DNA of 64,000 bases, from assembly GCA_001887945.1 (NCBI GenBank), contig LDOQ01000199.1, positions 1 to 64,000 on the forward strand. The letters are read 5' to 3'. A program made the position numbers and the translations under genes. This document shows positions 9,630 through 19,677 of this stretch, piece after piece. Numbering within the stretch: position 1 is the stretch's first letter; each line of letters opens with the position of its first letter. This stretch comes from Spraguea lophii (taxonomy: Eukaryota > Microsporidia > Spragueidae). The notes below the pieces were generated by a model. That model saw nothing but the letters and a program-made list of their open reading frames with translations, did no database searches and was not told the origin of the DNA.

Positions 9630-11531
9630 ATGGAGCGGGAACAAAGTCTTCACATCTCAAATATAAATGAAAATATGACAGATGAAAAAAATAATAGAAG
9701 AAAGAATGATAAAAACGTAGAAATTATGTTGTATGCAGAATATATCGATTTTTTATTGGAAAAAAAGAATTTTGAAAATGTCAATTTTTTTGAAATATTA
9801 AAAGATGGTATAATTTTGGAAAATTTAGTTAAAAAAATAAAATATGGCGATAAAGTCGAATTATCATTAGAAGAATCATCAAATAATAACCAAGGACAGA
9901 AACGACATTATCAAACGTTACAAAGGATTCATGGAGTATTGAAAGAAGCAAAAGATATAGGTCTATTTGTTGTGAATATAGAACCTTGGGATATAATGAA
10001 AGGAGATAAGATGCTTATCTTTGGTTTAACATGGCAACTTGTTAGAAGAGGAATGGTGGCTGAAGTAATTAAATTTGGAGAGAAATCCCGTGATAGTGTT
10101 ATTAAGTGTTCCGAAAAGATACTTCTCAATTGGGTAAATGATGCAGTTAATACTTTCAAAGCCTTACATATGAGCAATTTTTCTGATTACTGTCATAAAC
10201 ATGATGGTTTGAAAGAAACAGGACTCGATTTCAATAAGATAATGTTACAAGAGAAATTTGACAATCTTTTAAATTTCAAAAGTTTAAACACAGAAATTTT
10301 TTCTTCTGAAATCTATCTCATCTTATATCTTATATATTTTTCCAAAGTATATTCTACAGAAGAGATTTTCAATAATCTTCAATTATTAAACTCTAGAGAA
10401 AAGGCACTTTCTGTTTTTACGTTAGCAGAGAAAATATGTGCAGAAAAATACATTACTGCTGATGATATAATCAAGAAGAATAAAAATACAAATTTCTTAT
10501 TCTTTGCAATGTTATTTACCAAATATAATAGTAATAGAGATCTCTATACAAACATTGATATTATTGCGATCAAAGATAACCAGTCCGTAGTTTCATCGGA
10601 AAAAATTAATATAGAAAAAGATAATGAAAAGTGTGATATTGTTGAACTTTCTGATATCAAAGAAGAAAATGAACACGAAGTAAATGCACAAACATCAGAT
10701 AAAATCGAAGAAAATCGTATAATGATAGACGAGATAAACAATGAATTTGAACAAGTAGAAGAATATAGTAATGAAGAAATAAAAGATGACAACTCAGAAA
10801 TTAATTCAAACGAAGAAAGCGATTATGCAGAATTAAATTCTGTAGATGAAGCCGAAGATGGTTCAAATGACAACTTAGATCTACCTAAAGATGACGAAGA
10901 AACAAGTAAACAATTCTTTTCTTTTGAGATTGATGATGAAGGAGAAAATGAAAATATTGCTGGCAATGTTGTTGATAAAAAAGTTACATTTGATGACAAC
11001 AGCATGATCGAACAATATCCAATAGATGACAGCTCTGTCGAAATAGAAAACATCGAAGAAAAAGATGCAACTACAGAAGAATCTAAAATTTCTGATGACG
11101 TAGACAATGTCTTTTGTGAAATCGAAATAAGTGATGATGCTTGCAGTAAAAATAAAGATGATGATGAAGAGTGTGAAAAAATGGTAAGTTCTCTTAATAT
11201 TCAAAGCATAGAACTTTCACATACATTTAGATCTCTGATACAGGAATATATGAATGATGATGAGAAAAAAGAATTTAGCGCTATGAATAAAGAAGATAAA
11301 GAATTTTTATTATTAAAGCAGGTAATTAAGAAAGCTGAAGAAAAATTAAACATAAAATTCCAAAATTTAGAGACAGTCCCATTCAACGAAGCTATAATGG
11401 TAATAGAAAAACTAATCGATCATGCTAGTTTTATTCATAATGAGAATTCCATACAATATGAAAAAGAAGATGTTCCTGTCGTTGAAGTACCGCAAGAGAA
11501 AAAGAAGAAAAGTTGGTTTAGATGCTGCTGA
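9630..11531 (+). CDS. Fimbrin/plastin-like calponin-homology protein with C-terminal Cys-Cys
   Basis: Actin-binding protein. The N-terminal about 270 residues carry calponin-homology sequence: a FFEILKDGIILENLVKKI helix, then IGLFVVNIEPWDIMKGD and LTWQLVRRG, which match the core of CH domains of the fimbrin type. A second, weaker CH-like segment follows. Residues about 330-510 are very acidic (Asp/Glu/Ser-rich) and look unstructured, then a helical segment leads to a basic KKKKSWFRCC end. Fimbrins normally have four CH domains and no such tail, so this is a rearranged member. The terminal Cys pair after a polybasic stretch resembles a lipid-modification site. The ATG has CCC 11 bases upstream; a second ATG lies at residue 16. 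Confidence 0.8.
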   Translation: MEREQSLHISNINENMTDEKNNRRKNDKNVEIMLYAEYIDFLLEKKNFENVNFFEILKDGIILENLVKKIKYGDKVELSLEESSNNNQGQKRHYQTLQRIHGVLKEAKDIGLFVVNIEPWDIMKGDKMLIFGLTWQLVRRGMVAEVIKFGEKSRDSVIKCSEKILLNWVNDAVNTFKALHMSNFSDYCHKHDGLKETGLDFNKIMLQEKFDNLLNFKSLNTEIFSSEIYLILYLIYFSKVYSTEEIFNNLQLLNSREKALSVFTLAEKICAEKYITADDIIKKNKNTNFLFFAMLFTKYNSNRDLYTNIDIIAIKDNQSVVSSEKINIEKDNEKCDIVELSDIKEENEHEVNAQTSDKIEENRIMIDEINNEFEQVEEYSNEEIKDDNSEINSNEESDYAELNSVDEAEDGSNDNLDLPKDDEETSKQFFSFEIDDEGENENIAGNVVDKKVTFDDNSMIEQYPIDDSSVEIENIEEKDATTEESKISDDVDNVFCEIEISDDACSKNKDDDEECEKMVSSLNIQSIELSHTFRSLIQEYMNDDEKKEFSAMNKEDKEFLLLKQVIKKAEEKLNIKFQNLETVPFNEAIMVIEKLIDHASFIHNENSIQYEKEDVPVVEVPQEKKKKSWFRCC

Positions 11532-11679
11532 TTGAATTAAAAATTTTTGATTGGAATAATCGTAATATTTTTTATATTTACTTTTTATTTATTCAAAATA
11601 TTTTGTTAGTCGAGTTCTATTTTTTAACCAACAAACTTTTTCTACCTAACAAAATTTTAATAAAAAAAAATAATATCCC

Positions 11680-12417
11680 ATGCTCGAGAATTTCTGTCCT
11701 CAATGTAAAAATGATTCATATTTAAAGCCTAATATAAAAATATTAATAAGTCCATGTTACCACAAAATGTGTGATATGTGTGTTAGTAGAATTTTCGCTC
11801 ATGGACCTGCGCCTTGTCCAGAATGTGGTGTAACTATACGCAAAATCAATTTTATATCTCAAACTTTTGAAGATGTAGAAACAGAAAGAGAATGTAGAAT
11901 TAGGAAAATGGTTCTTAAAATATTCAACAAGAGCGAAGAACACTTTAAAACTTTAGAAGAATATGATGATTATTTAGAAAAAATAGAAAATGTGGTATTT
12001 GAATGCAAAGAATTAAAAACTGATATGGAAATTACAAATCTCTTAGAAAAACACAAAAAAGACAATGATAATTATACTAAAGAAATGCATGAATCTAGTA
12101 GTGCTGAAGAAGATAATGAAAATATATCTGTTGTTGACAAAAAAAAGAAAAGATTAAGACTTAACAGATTTTTAGATGAAGTGGCACAATCTAATAAGAG
12201 TTATGATGAATTGATTAAAAAATTATACAACCCTGAAGAGAGCACACAAATAGAAGAAGAATTTAATCCACTAAAAGATATTGAAGAACCGGTATTTAAA
12301 TTAACAAAAAAGGTACATATTCCCAAAAGCTTAGAAAAAGAAAATAAAGCTGGGGGATATACAAAAGCAATAACAATGTATAAAGCTATTTATTCTGTAT
12401 TTGATAGTGAAATTTAA
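11680..12417 (+). CDS. TFIIH subunit Tfb3 / CDK-activating kinase assembly factor MAT1
   Basis: RING subunit that links the CDK-activating kinase to TFIIH in Pol II transcription and repair. The N-terminal C3HC4 RING is complete (C6, C9, C26, H28, C31, C34, C46, C49). It is followed by the family's KINFISQTFEDVETERECRI segment and a coiled helical region. At 245 residues it is shorter than human MAT1 (309), having lost mostly C-terminal sequence. The ATG immediately follows CCC. Firm assignment. Confidence 0.93.
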   Translation: MLENFCPQCKNDSYLKPNIKILISPCYHKMCDMCVSRIFAHGPAPCPECGVTIRKINFISQTFEDVETERECRIRKMVLKIFNKSEEHFKTLEEYDDYLEKIENVVFECKELKTDMEITNLLEKHKKDNDNYTKEMHESSSAEEDNENISVVDKKKKRLRLNRFLDEVAQSNKSYDELIKKLYNPEESTQIEEEFNPLKDIEEPVFKLTKKVHIPKSLEKENKAGGYTKAITMYKAIYSVFDSEI

Positions 12418-13014
12418 TAAATAATGATTAAACAATATCTTTCTTAATTTTATTATTTCCTGTAAATCATTAAGATTTCTAAATTTACGTTCTTGTATAA
12501 AATAACAATATAAATATTTTATCTATTATTACATTTAGAAAACAATTGATATTATAAGCAATTAACTAAGAATATAAATATTCTGTAATAGTTTCATATT
12601 AAAATATTTACACATATTGATGGTAAAGAAAAAAGTAAGGATGATTAATTTTAATTTTAGAACAGAGAGATATCAAAAATATAAATTTTGAATGAATATA
12701 TCATTATACAACGATAAAGAGGTTATATATCAAGAAACATAATAAAATATAATATTTAATAATAAATTATATGTCAATTTAAAATGAATTCTTACGAGAT
12801 ATTTTTATTTAATTAAGAATTTTTCAAAACTTTGTATCATTTTATTTGATATTCTAAAATATATTTAAAAAATATTGTTGATCATTTAAAAGAAAATAGG
12901 CCACTTTCTTGTCATATTAATTTTCAACATATTTTAGAATTTATCATATAAACTGATGAAATTTATATCAGATATATAATTGTTGTTTTATCATAAAAAA
13001 ATTGTTTGGTTAGT
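12418..13014. other. AT-rich intergenic DNA
   Basis: I see nothing in it. Confidence 0.5.
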
Positions 13015-14061
13015 ATGGATGAAGATGTATGCAAACGAATATATGATAATGCGCTAAATTTGAGCACAGAGATAAAGATAATCGGGGGACCACAAGAAAC
13101 AGATAATGTTCAAGGTGATATAATAAATGCTGATGAACACGAAACGTTTACACTGGAAGAGTTTAAGAAAGTGATAATGGATTTCAAAAAAAACGATAAA
13201 GATTTTATAATTGCACGTGTAAGTACACCAGATCCTGTGAGACAGGATATAACATATAGCTATTATTATATAGCATCAGAAATAAATAAGTTGCTTTTTA
13301 AATATGAAAGTGATAGGAGATTGTTACATAGAATGAAAGTTAGAAATCCTTTAAATAATATGTATATCATAGGACAAGTATTATATTATAAGATCACATG
13401 CATAGAAATAGAAAGAGCGATAGTTGATTTCTATACACAAAAAGGTATAAAAAGAGGTAATAGAAATGCGTATTCGGCTATTTTTAGAACAACAAATATG
13501 ATTAACAAAGAAGCTGTGAATTCTAGTCCAGAGTCAATTCAAAGAAGTAGTAATGTACTATCAATACCAGAATTCCGACATGATGATAGATTTAAAGATT
13601 TCACAAACAGTGTAAAAGATGGGAAGGTAAATACCACATTTTCGGAACCTCCGAAAGAAAAATTAATATACAATGCATATTACTTTGCTTCTGATGATGA
13701 TTTTTTAATGAAAGGTGATATTAGAGAATATTTTAAACTCAATTCTATGGATCCCGATGAAGATTTCCTCTTTGAGTTAGATCGCACACAAAATGATATT
13801 TTCGCACTTCTAGAAACTGCGAGTGATAGTGACAATGAAAGTGCTTCCGGATGGAAACGAGTATTAACATTTCATATATCATTATTAATGACGATGGTTG
13901 GAATTATTCTTGTACTCGGAGCAAATCCAATTATATTATTGATTGCAACACCTATAGCAATAGTAATTTTTATATCCTTTCTGTGCTCCATAATTTATAT
14001 TGTGTGTTTAAGAAGATCGAGTTTTGATACATTAGCGGTAAGAAGTATAGATGATGTGTAA
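13015..14061 (+). CDS. Two-helix C-terminal membrane protein (hypothetical)
   Basis: Unrecognised protein of 348 residues. The soluble N-terminal part contains FIIARVSTPDP and a later YYIASEINKLLF...LLHRMKVRNPLNN block that looks like a folded, conserved domain. Residues about 285-332 form two adjacent hydrophobic segments (ISLLMTMVGIILVLG and ILLIATPIAIVIFISFLCSIIYIV), followed by a short basic tail, suggesting a hairpin anchor with the large domain in the cytosol. The start is the first ATG; the in-frame codon nine bases upstream is TTG. I suspect a lineage-restricted microsporidian family but cannot prove it. Confidence 0.75.
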   Translation: MDEDVCKRIYDNALNLSTEIKIIGGPQETDNVQGDIINADEHETFTLEEFKKVIMDFKKNDKDFIIARVSTPDPVRQDITYSYYYIASEINKLLFKYESDRRLLHRMKVRNPLNNMYIIGQVLYYKITCIEIERAIVDFYTQKGIKRGNRNAYSAIFRTTNMINKEAVNSSPESIQRSSNVLSIPEFRHDDRFKDFTNSVKDGKVNTTFSEPPKEKLIYNAYYFASDDDFLMKGDIREYFKLNSMDPDEDFLFELDRTQNDIFALLETASDSDNESASGWKRVLTFHISLLMTMVGIILVLGANPIILLIATPIAIVIFISFLCSIIYIVCLRRSSFDTLAVRSIDDV

Positions 14062-14283
14062 ATGTATATACAATAAAAAAATGTTTTCAAAATCTATTTA
14101 ATATTAATTTTTGACTACCAACAATTTTTTTATCAAAAAGTTAAAAATTTTTAAATAACACTATTTTTTACTTGGAATTTATATTTATAATTTTTTTCAT
14201 TCATTTCCGCTTCCTGTTTAAATGTTAATGATATTTTTGTTGAATTTGAATTTATCAATTGATTAGTGTTTGTTTTATTTTTG

Positions 14284-15588
14284 ATGATAAACAAATCCCT
14301 AATGATATACAATCTCATAAAAAATGCACCTTCTCCAATAAGTCATATTTTATCTGTATTATACTGTATAATTCTAATATTTCTGAGTTGTTTGATAGCA
14401 GATGAATATATGGTAAAATATTTAAAATTCTTGATAAAGATGACAAATATCAAATCGGACGTGGCCGCGATTCTATTCTTGAATATAGGAAATGGTCTTC
14501 CAGATCTTATAACCTCATTTATAGCTGTAGATAGAAATTTATCTTTGGTATTTTTTACCGTTATTGGAAGCTATATAACATTAATAACCTTAGTGTTAGG
14601 TCTTATAATTATATTTAGGAAGGATGGTGTAGTTTTTAATCCATCAAGCTTTTACAAAAATATCGGATTTCTATTTGTTTCGTATGTATTTTTGATTTAT
14701 TTGATATTTGAACAAAAAATAGATTATATTCTTTCAATTGCTATGATTTGTATGTATTCTGCTTTTATATTCCATACAATCATAAATAGCATTGCCTCAG
14801 AAATAGAAATTGTTGAAAATGAAAATGAGTTAGAAGAATCTGTTGAGATATACAGACCTTTGAGGATACTGGTAAACGTATCTAAAAAATTTCTTAGTAT
14901 GATTTTCTTAAACTTAGAAGATCTTCCTAGAAATATTTCAAGAACTATATATTATTCAGCATCTTTTATTTTAAATTTCTGGATTTTATATTTTGTTTGG
15001 GGATTAAAAGTATCACTTATTGTTGTAGCAATCATACACATATTACTCATTGCCTTGGGATTTATTCTATCAAAATTAGATCAAAAATTTATCTCTCCTA
15101 TATTTTCTAAAATTTATGGGTTTTCGATATCAATGATATGGATTTTTATTATCACAGATGAAACTTTTGCTATTATTGAAAATTCTGAAGTGGCATTCGG
15201 TCTTCCTAAGGAATTTTCTGCTTTAACAATTTTAGCACTTGGTAACTGTATGGGTGATATCGTTACAGGCACCATTGCTTCTAAATCAGGTTTATTTCAA
15301 ATCGCAGCCACAGCTGTTTTAACATCACCCATTCATAATGTTCTTTTCAATTTACCAATATTATTTTTGTATGAACTCATTAGGAAAAAGGTGAAGGTTA
15401 TGTCATTTAAGCGGGATGTTTTAAACTTTGATGTTCCTGGTGCTTTAATCCCAATAATTTTAATTGTTCTGATATTTAATTTTGAAATGAGAAATTCAAA
15501 AATGGAAAAAGAATTAGGCTGGACATCAATATGTACATATATAATATTTATAGTATTATTAATCTGTGAAATGATAGTTATGAAATAA
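14284..15588 (+). CDS. Cation/Ca2+ exchanger family membrane protein (NCX/NCLX-type)
   Basis: Multi-pass exchanger of 434 residues with about 11 hydrophobic segments. Both signature alpha repeats are visible. Alpha-1 has IGNGLPD (68-74, in the context AAILFLNIGNGLPDLITSF). Alpha-2 has LGNCMGD (319-325), followed by a hydrophobic helix. The Asn and Asp in each repeat correspond to ion-coordinating positions of the CaCA superfamily, which exchanges Ca2+ for Na+ or H+. A charged loop rich in Glu (about 173-190) separates the halves. The GNGxPD form is closest to NCLX/NCKX-like members. The substrate in this organism and the membrane it occupies are unknown. The start is the first ATG; an upstream GTG extends the frame by six residues and is unlikely. 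Confidence 0.88.
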   Translation: MINKSLMIYNLIKNAPSPISHILSVLYCIILIFLSCLIADEYMVKYLKFLIKMTNIKSDVAAILFLNIGNGLPDLITSFIAVDRNLSLVFFTVIGSYITLITLVLGLIIIFRKDGVVFNPSSFYKNIGFLFVSYVFLIYLIFEQKIDYILSIAMICMYSAFIFHTIINSIASEIEIVENENELEESVEIYRPLRILVNVSKKFLSMIFLNLEDLPRNISRTIYYSASFILNFWILYFVWGLKVSLIVVAIIHILLIALGFILSKLDQKFISPIFSKIYGFSISMIWIFIITDETFAIIENSEVAFGLPKEFSALTILALGNCMGDIVTGTIASKSGLFQIAATAVLTSPIHNVLFNLPILFLYELIRKKVKVMSFKRDVLNFDVPGALIPIILIVLIFNFEMRNSKMEKELGWTSICTYIIFIVLLICEMIVMK

Positions 15589-15672
15589 AAATCAGGTTTA
15601 TATAAATAAAATATTTTATTAAAATGTAAACCAATTCTATTTGAGAAATTAATTTATAATAACAAACTTTAT

Positions 15673-17223
15673 TTATTCAATGAATCTTCTTAAACATTTT
15701 CTTTTAGGAATATTACCACCGTGTATTTTCGAATGTTGACTTAAATTGTCGGATCTTGCAAAAGATCTGTTACACCCCGGATACTTACATTTATAGGGTC
15801 TTTCACCCGTATGTATTCGATAATGCCTTTTAAGATGTTCAAACCTTTTAAAAGCACTATTACATCCAGAATGCGAACAAATAAATGGTCGTTCTACATC
15901 TAAAGTTTCGGCACTGCAAGGCTTTTTTCCAGGTCTTGGGGGTAGATTAAAATTGGTTGAGCCTTGTATTTTATTATTTAGAACAGCAATTGGTCCATTA
16001 TAAAAACTACTTTGGCTAAGTCCCTCGTCTTCTTTTGTTTCGCTTCTAATCATACATCCCATTATAGAATCTACCATCTCCTCATTAGATCTAACACTTT
16101 CAAATATAAATGGTCTACCTTTTAAATTTAAACTTTCATTATATGTTTCGTCCTTATTAATCATATCAGACATTCTTATAGAAGAAAAAATATCTTCATT
16201 ATTTTTTTCCTCTCGGGACTTGTATATGTCATCTTGGTTTCTAAACTTGCCTCGAGGATTTTCATAATAACTAACCTCTCCATTATCATCATCTAATGTG
16301 TCAACGTTATAGTTTTCCGGAATAAAAGTTTTATTTTCTCTTTTATTTTCATTTTCATTCGACATATTTTCTGTAAACTTATGATCTTGATATTGATAGT
16401 CATAATAATTGAAGTTGTTTACATTTTTGTTTGTATGTTTGTAATCTATATCACCAAAATGTGAACTGGTCATATCTATTAAATTAAAATTTTTATCGCT
16501 AAACTTTTCATTAAAATCTTCATTTTTTTCGATTTTATCTTGAAATGGCTGTTTTATCTGAACATTGAACTCTGTTTTAATATTTCCCACGATATATTCA
16601 ACAACCACCCTATTTATTTTATGTATATCTAAATATATTTTATCACCTAACATTACACTTATAAGTGCTAAAAAATCCACTTCAACTAAATTTTCTTTTA
16701 AAATGTTAATCATATTCATTGTATTATAAAATTCCTTCTTTATATAAAAATTTACTATTTTACAAATATCTTTTACATTTATAGATAATTTTTCATTTAT
16801 AAACAAAAGTTCTACATCGTTTAATATTTCATTTTGCTCTTCTTTTTTAATATCCATAGAAAATATATTTTTTATTTTATCATTAAAATCATCTTTTTCA
16901 TTCACAAATTTTATTGTTTTATCCGCTACAGTATCAGTATTAAATATTTCTTTATTATATTCTACATTAAATTTACTTTCTTTTTCACCATTCTCATTAT
17001 TTATTTCAACACTTCCTTCTCTTTTACTTAGATTCATCACATCATTTTTTACATCATCAATTATTCCAATTTCTTCAATTCCCTTCTCATTACCAATATT
17101 GTTATCGCTTCCATTCTTTTTATCATACTCTTTTTGAACATCATCATCCTCACCCTTAAACTCCTTATATCTACATTTTAGTTCATCAAAACAATCTAAA
17201 ATTTTATCTACTATCTCTAACAT
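15673..17223 (-). CDS. C2H2 zinc-finger transcription factor candidate
   Basis: A 516-residue protein whose only recognisable domain is a tandem pair of classic C2H2 fingers at the C-terminus. Finger 1 has C449, C454, H467, H471 and finger 2 has C479, C484, H497, H501, joined by the canonical HTGERP linker and followed by a basic tail. The FKRFEHLKRH and FARSDNLSQH recognition helices are those of fungal Msn2/Com2-type regulators that bind AGGGG-like sites. The 440 residues before it are acidic, Asn-rich and probably disordered, fitting an activation region. No CCC motif precedes the ATG. A DNA-binding regulator is likely; targets are unknown. Confidence 0.85.
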   Translation of the reverse strand: MLEIVDKILDCFDELKCRYKEFKGEDDDVQKEYDKKNGSDNNIGNEKGIEEIGIIDDVKNDVMNLSKREGSVEINNENGEKESKFNVEYNKEIFNTDTVADKTIKFVNEKDDFNDKIKNIFSMDIKKEEQNEILNDVELLFINEKLSINVKDICKIVNFYIKKEFYNTMNMINILKENLVEVDFLALISVMLGDKIYLDIHKINRVVVEYIVGNIKTEFNVQIKQPFQDKIEKNEDFNEKFSDKNFNLIDMTSSHFGDIDYKHTNKNVNNFNYYDYQYQDHKFTENMSNENENKRENKTFIPENYNVDTLDDDNGEVSYYENPRGKFRNQDDIYKSREEKNNEDIFSSIRMSDMINKDETYNESLNLKGRPFIFESVRSNEEMVDSIMGCMIRSETKEDEGLSQSSFYNGPIAVLNNKIQGSTNFNLPPRPGKKPCSAETLDVERPFICSHSGCNSAFKRFEHLKRHYRIHTGERPYKCKYPGCNRSFARSDNLSQHSKIHGGNIPKRKCLRRFIE

Positions 17224-17933
17224 TGTTTTATTTTCGATAAATATATATTTATATTCTCTAACTGTAAAATAACCAATAAAAACACATTAAAGAATAAAAT
17301 ACCAATAAAAAAAGATAAAAATAATGATTGGTAAATAAAATAAAAATAACATTATTATATTTAAAAGTATTTATCCCAACGTAACAATAAAAACCAAATA
17401 TTATTTTAAAATCATATTTCTCAAAAAAACGAAAATAAAAATTATTTAAAATCATCATAAATTTATACCAAAATCAATATATACACCAATAATATTATAA
17501 ATATAATATATTTATAACAAATAAAACATTAACACTTTTATTACATCACTCTCATAATTTAAATTCTATCATAGTATAAACTCTATCAGATATAAAAATT
17601 AAAAGATGAAAACAATATAAGTATATTATAAAGATATATTCATATTAACAATAATAATTCATTTGAATATTTATATTATCTGTATAACAACAGATTTATA
17701 TTGCTCTTAGAATTATTTATTATTTACTTTTATTTGAATAAAAAAATTTAAAATACTTTTCCAGTGTCTATTATTTGAATATAATATATTTAAACGATAA
17801 TTAAAAATCAATAATATTATTTAAATACAGTTAAATAATAATTAAAGATCAATAACATATTTAAACGCATTTAAACACATTTAAATTATATTTAAGTATA
17901 AAAAATATTACTTTTCATTTTCAAAGATTACCC
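17224..17933. other. AT-rich intergenic DNA between divergent genes
   Basis: A 66-codon hydrophobic frame on the minus strand (17258-17458) looks like chance translation of poly-A/T DNA. Short aaattaaacgatt/ttaaacac repeats occur at about 17760-17900, next to the start of the plus-strand gene. No other feature seen. Confidence 0.5.
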
Positions 17934-18947
17934 ATGTTAGACAACATTCTAAAAAAGCATATTTATCTTATAAAAAAATCGTACACCCAACCTATATTAT
18001 GTTCGATGTTATACAATAATTTAAATTCTACTCTAAAAAATATAAACCTTACAGATGATTGGTCTAAGATTATAGTTGGTGGAATAAGAAAAATATCTTT
18101 TAAATTAGATAATAAAATATTAAATTATCTTAAAACGAATAATAGATTATTTAATAAGAATAATGAAAATCCTATCAAATTAATTAGTCATTGTACATAC
18201 ACAAATAAAAAAAGTTTTATTATTTTTAAAATAAAATTAATATTAAAATTTCTAATACAACAGAATGTAAAAAATAATTTTATACTTTTTGAAATAACAA
18301 AATATTTAAATATTACAGAAGAATTAAATTATCTAATAGCCATATATATTAATACGTATAATAATATATCTAATGATATGAAAGAATATATTAAGGGTGT
18401 TTGTAAGAATGGAAATGGTGTATATTTTAATATAAGAAGTTTACCATTATATACAAAGATAGATCATATACCTGATATATTAATAGATTATAATAAGAGT
18501 GATAATGATAATAATAATGATAACACAAAAGAGATAGAAAAGATAGAATACGCAGAAGATATAAGTAATTCGCTTGCTAAAGAAAATAATAATAATGATA
18601 ATGATATTACTACTAATACTAATAATATTAAGAATACGAATGAAATATACAATAGTAAAATATTTATGTTAAAGACATTAGAACTTTTAATATATTATGG
18701 TAAATATACATTATATCCAGAATATTTTAAAACCATAATAAATAGAAGTTTAATAAAAATGAATATTTTAAAATCTTTTATTGGTAAAGATATTATGTAT
18801 TCTGTATCAGAAAATATTAAAGAAATTAAAATAGAATATGATTTTATAAATGGGATTAGAGAAGAATATAAAATAAATGGAAATAAGAAAATGTTTATTA
18901 AAAGATTGAAAGAATTTATAAGTGAAATTGAAAATTATAATATTTAA
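17934..18947 (+). CDS. Hypothetical protein, Asn-rich insert
   Basis: Unrecognised, 337 residues, predicted helical and basic in the N-terminal 170 residues. An Asn/Asp low-complexity insert (about 186-240) interrupts it, followed by another helical segment. A conserved-looking stretch, CKNGNGVYFNIRSLPLYTKI, lies just before the insert. There are no membrane segments and no motif I can name. CCC immediately precedes the ATG, so it is very likely a real gene. It lies 5' to Nmd3 on the same strand, with a gap of about 730 bp. Confidence 0.75.
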   Translation: MLDNILKKHIYLIKKSYTQPILCSMLYNNLNSTLKNINLTDDWSKIIVGGIRKISFKLDNKILNYLKTNNRLFNKNNENPIKLISHCTYTNKKSFIIFKIKLILKFLIQQNVKNNFILFEITKYLNITEELNYLIAIYINTYNNISNDMKEYIKGVCKNGNGVYFNIRSLPLYTKIDHIPDILIDYNKSDNDNNNDNTKEIEKIEYAEDISNSLAKENNNNDNDITTNTNNIKNTNEIYNSKIFMLKTLELLIYYGKYTLYPEYFKTIINRSLIKMNILKSFIGKDIMYSVSENIKEIKIEYDFINGIREEYKINGNKKMFIKRLKEFISEIENYNI

Positions 18948-19677
18948 AATAAATAAAAAGTTATATATTCTTATCTTATATGTTGTTATATACTTTTATG
19001 TATTTTTATGTATATGAAACAAACATCTATTATTATATTTAAAGATATTTAATAAATTGACTCTATGTATTTTTATAAGATTGTTTAATTCTACTAACTT
19101 TATTGAACGGTAAATACGACTTTCGAGATCTAAAGGGGTGTTAAAATTAAGTATGTTTTATTTTTATCGTGGAAAAGAAATAGATATGATAACTTGTTCT
19201 TAACTGACAAAAAGACATGGAATGTAATAATTATTTTATGTTGAAAAATTTAAGAAGAAAAGAGTATTTAAATGAATATTTATTAAAAGAATGGATATTT
19301 GGATATAATATTATGAAGAAGAAAATAAACAAGTTAGTTTATATTCTACATTTAGTTTAGAGATGAAATTCTATAATTGATATAAATTAAATCCGACAAT
19401 TTATACAAATTGATTAAACGTTTTTTATTCGAAAGAAAGATATAACTGATAAGATATAGAAAATAAAAAGATAATATAAATTGTTATATACTTTATATAT
19501 AATAAATATTTATTATTTATTATTTTCTTTTTTTACATTAAAAACGCTTATAAAAATATAACAATTCCATCCGAATATAATTCCCAATACTTAAATTTTA
19601 TTATTATGACAATATATTTTTATTCTTTTACTTCAATTCATAAAAATGTTTTTTTCTCAAAATAAAAGAACCCTCTT
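18948..19677. other. Intergenic DNA with a doubtful 47-codon frame
   Basis: Mostly AT-rich. A plus-strand ATG at 19217 opens a 47-codon frame to 19360 (MECNNYFMLKNLRRKEYLNE...). A shorter ATG frame just upstream (19151) is preceded by GGGG. They may be a decayed small gene or chance. Confidence 0.3.

Noticed and set aside
17258..17458. 66-codon hydrophobic minus-strand frame
   Set aside because: Phe/Tyr/Ile translation of poly-A/T DNA with no start motif and no composition change.
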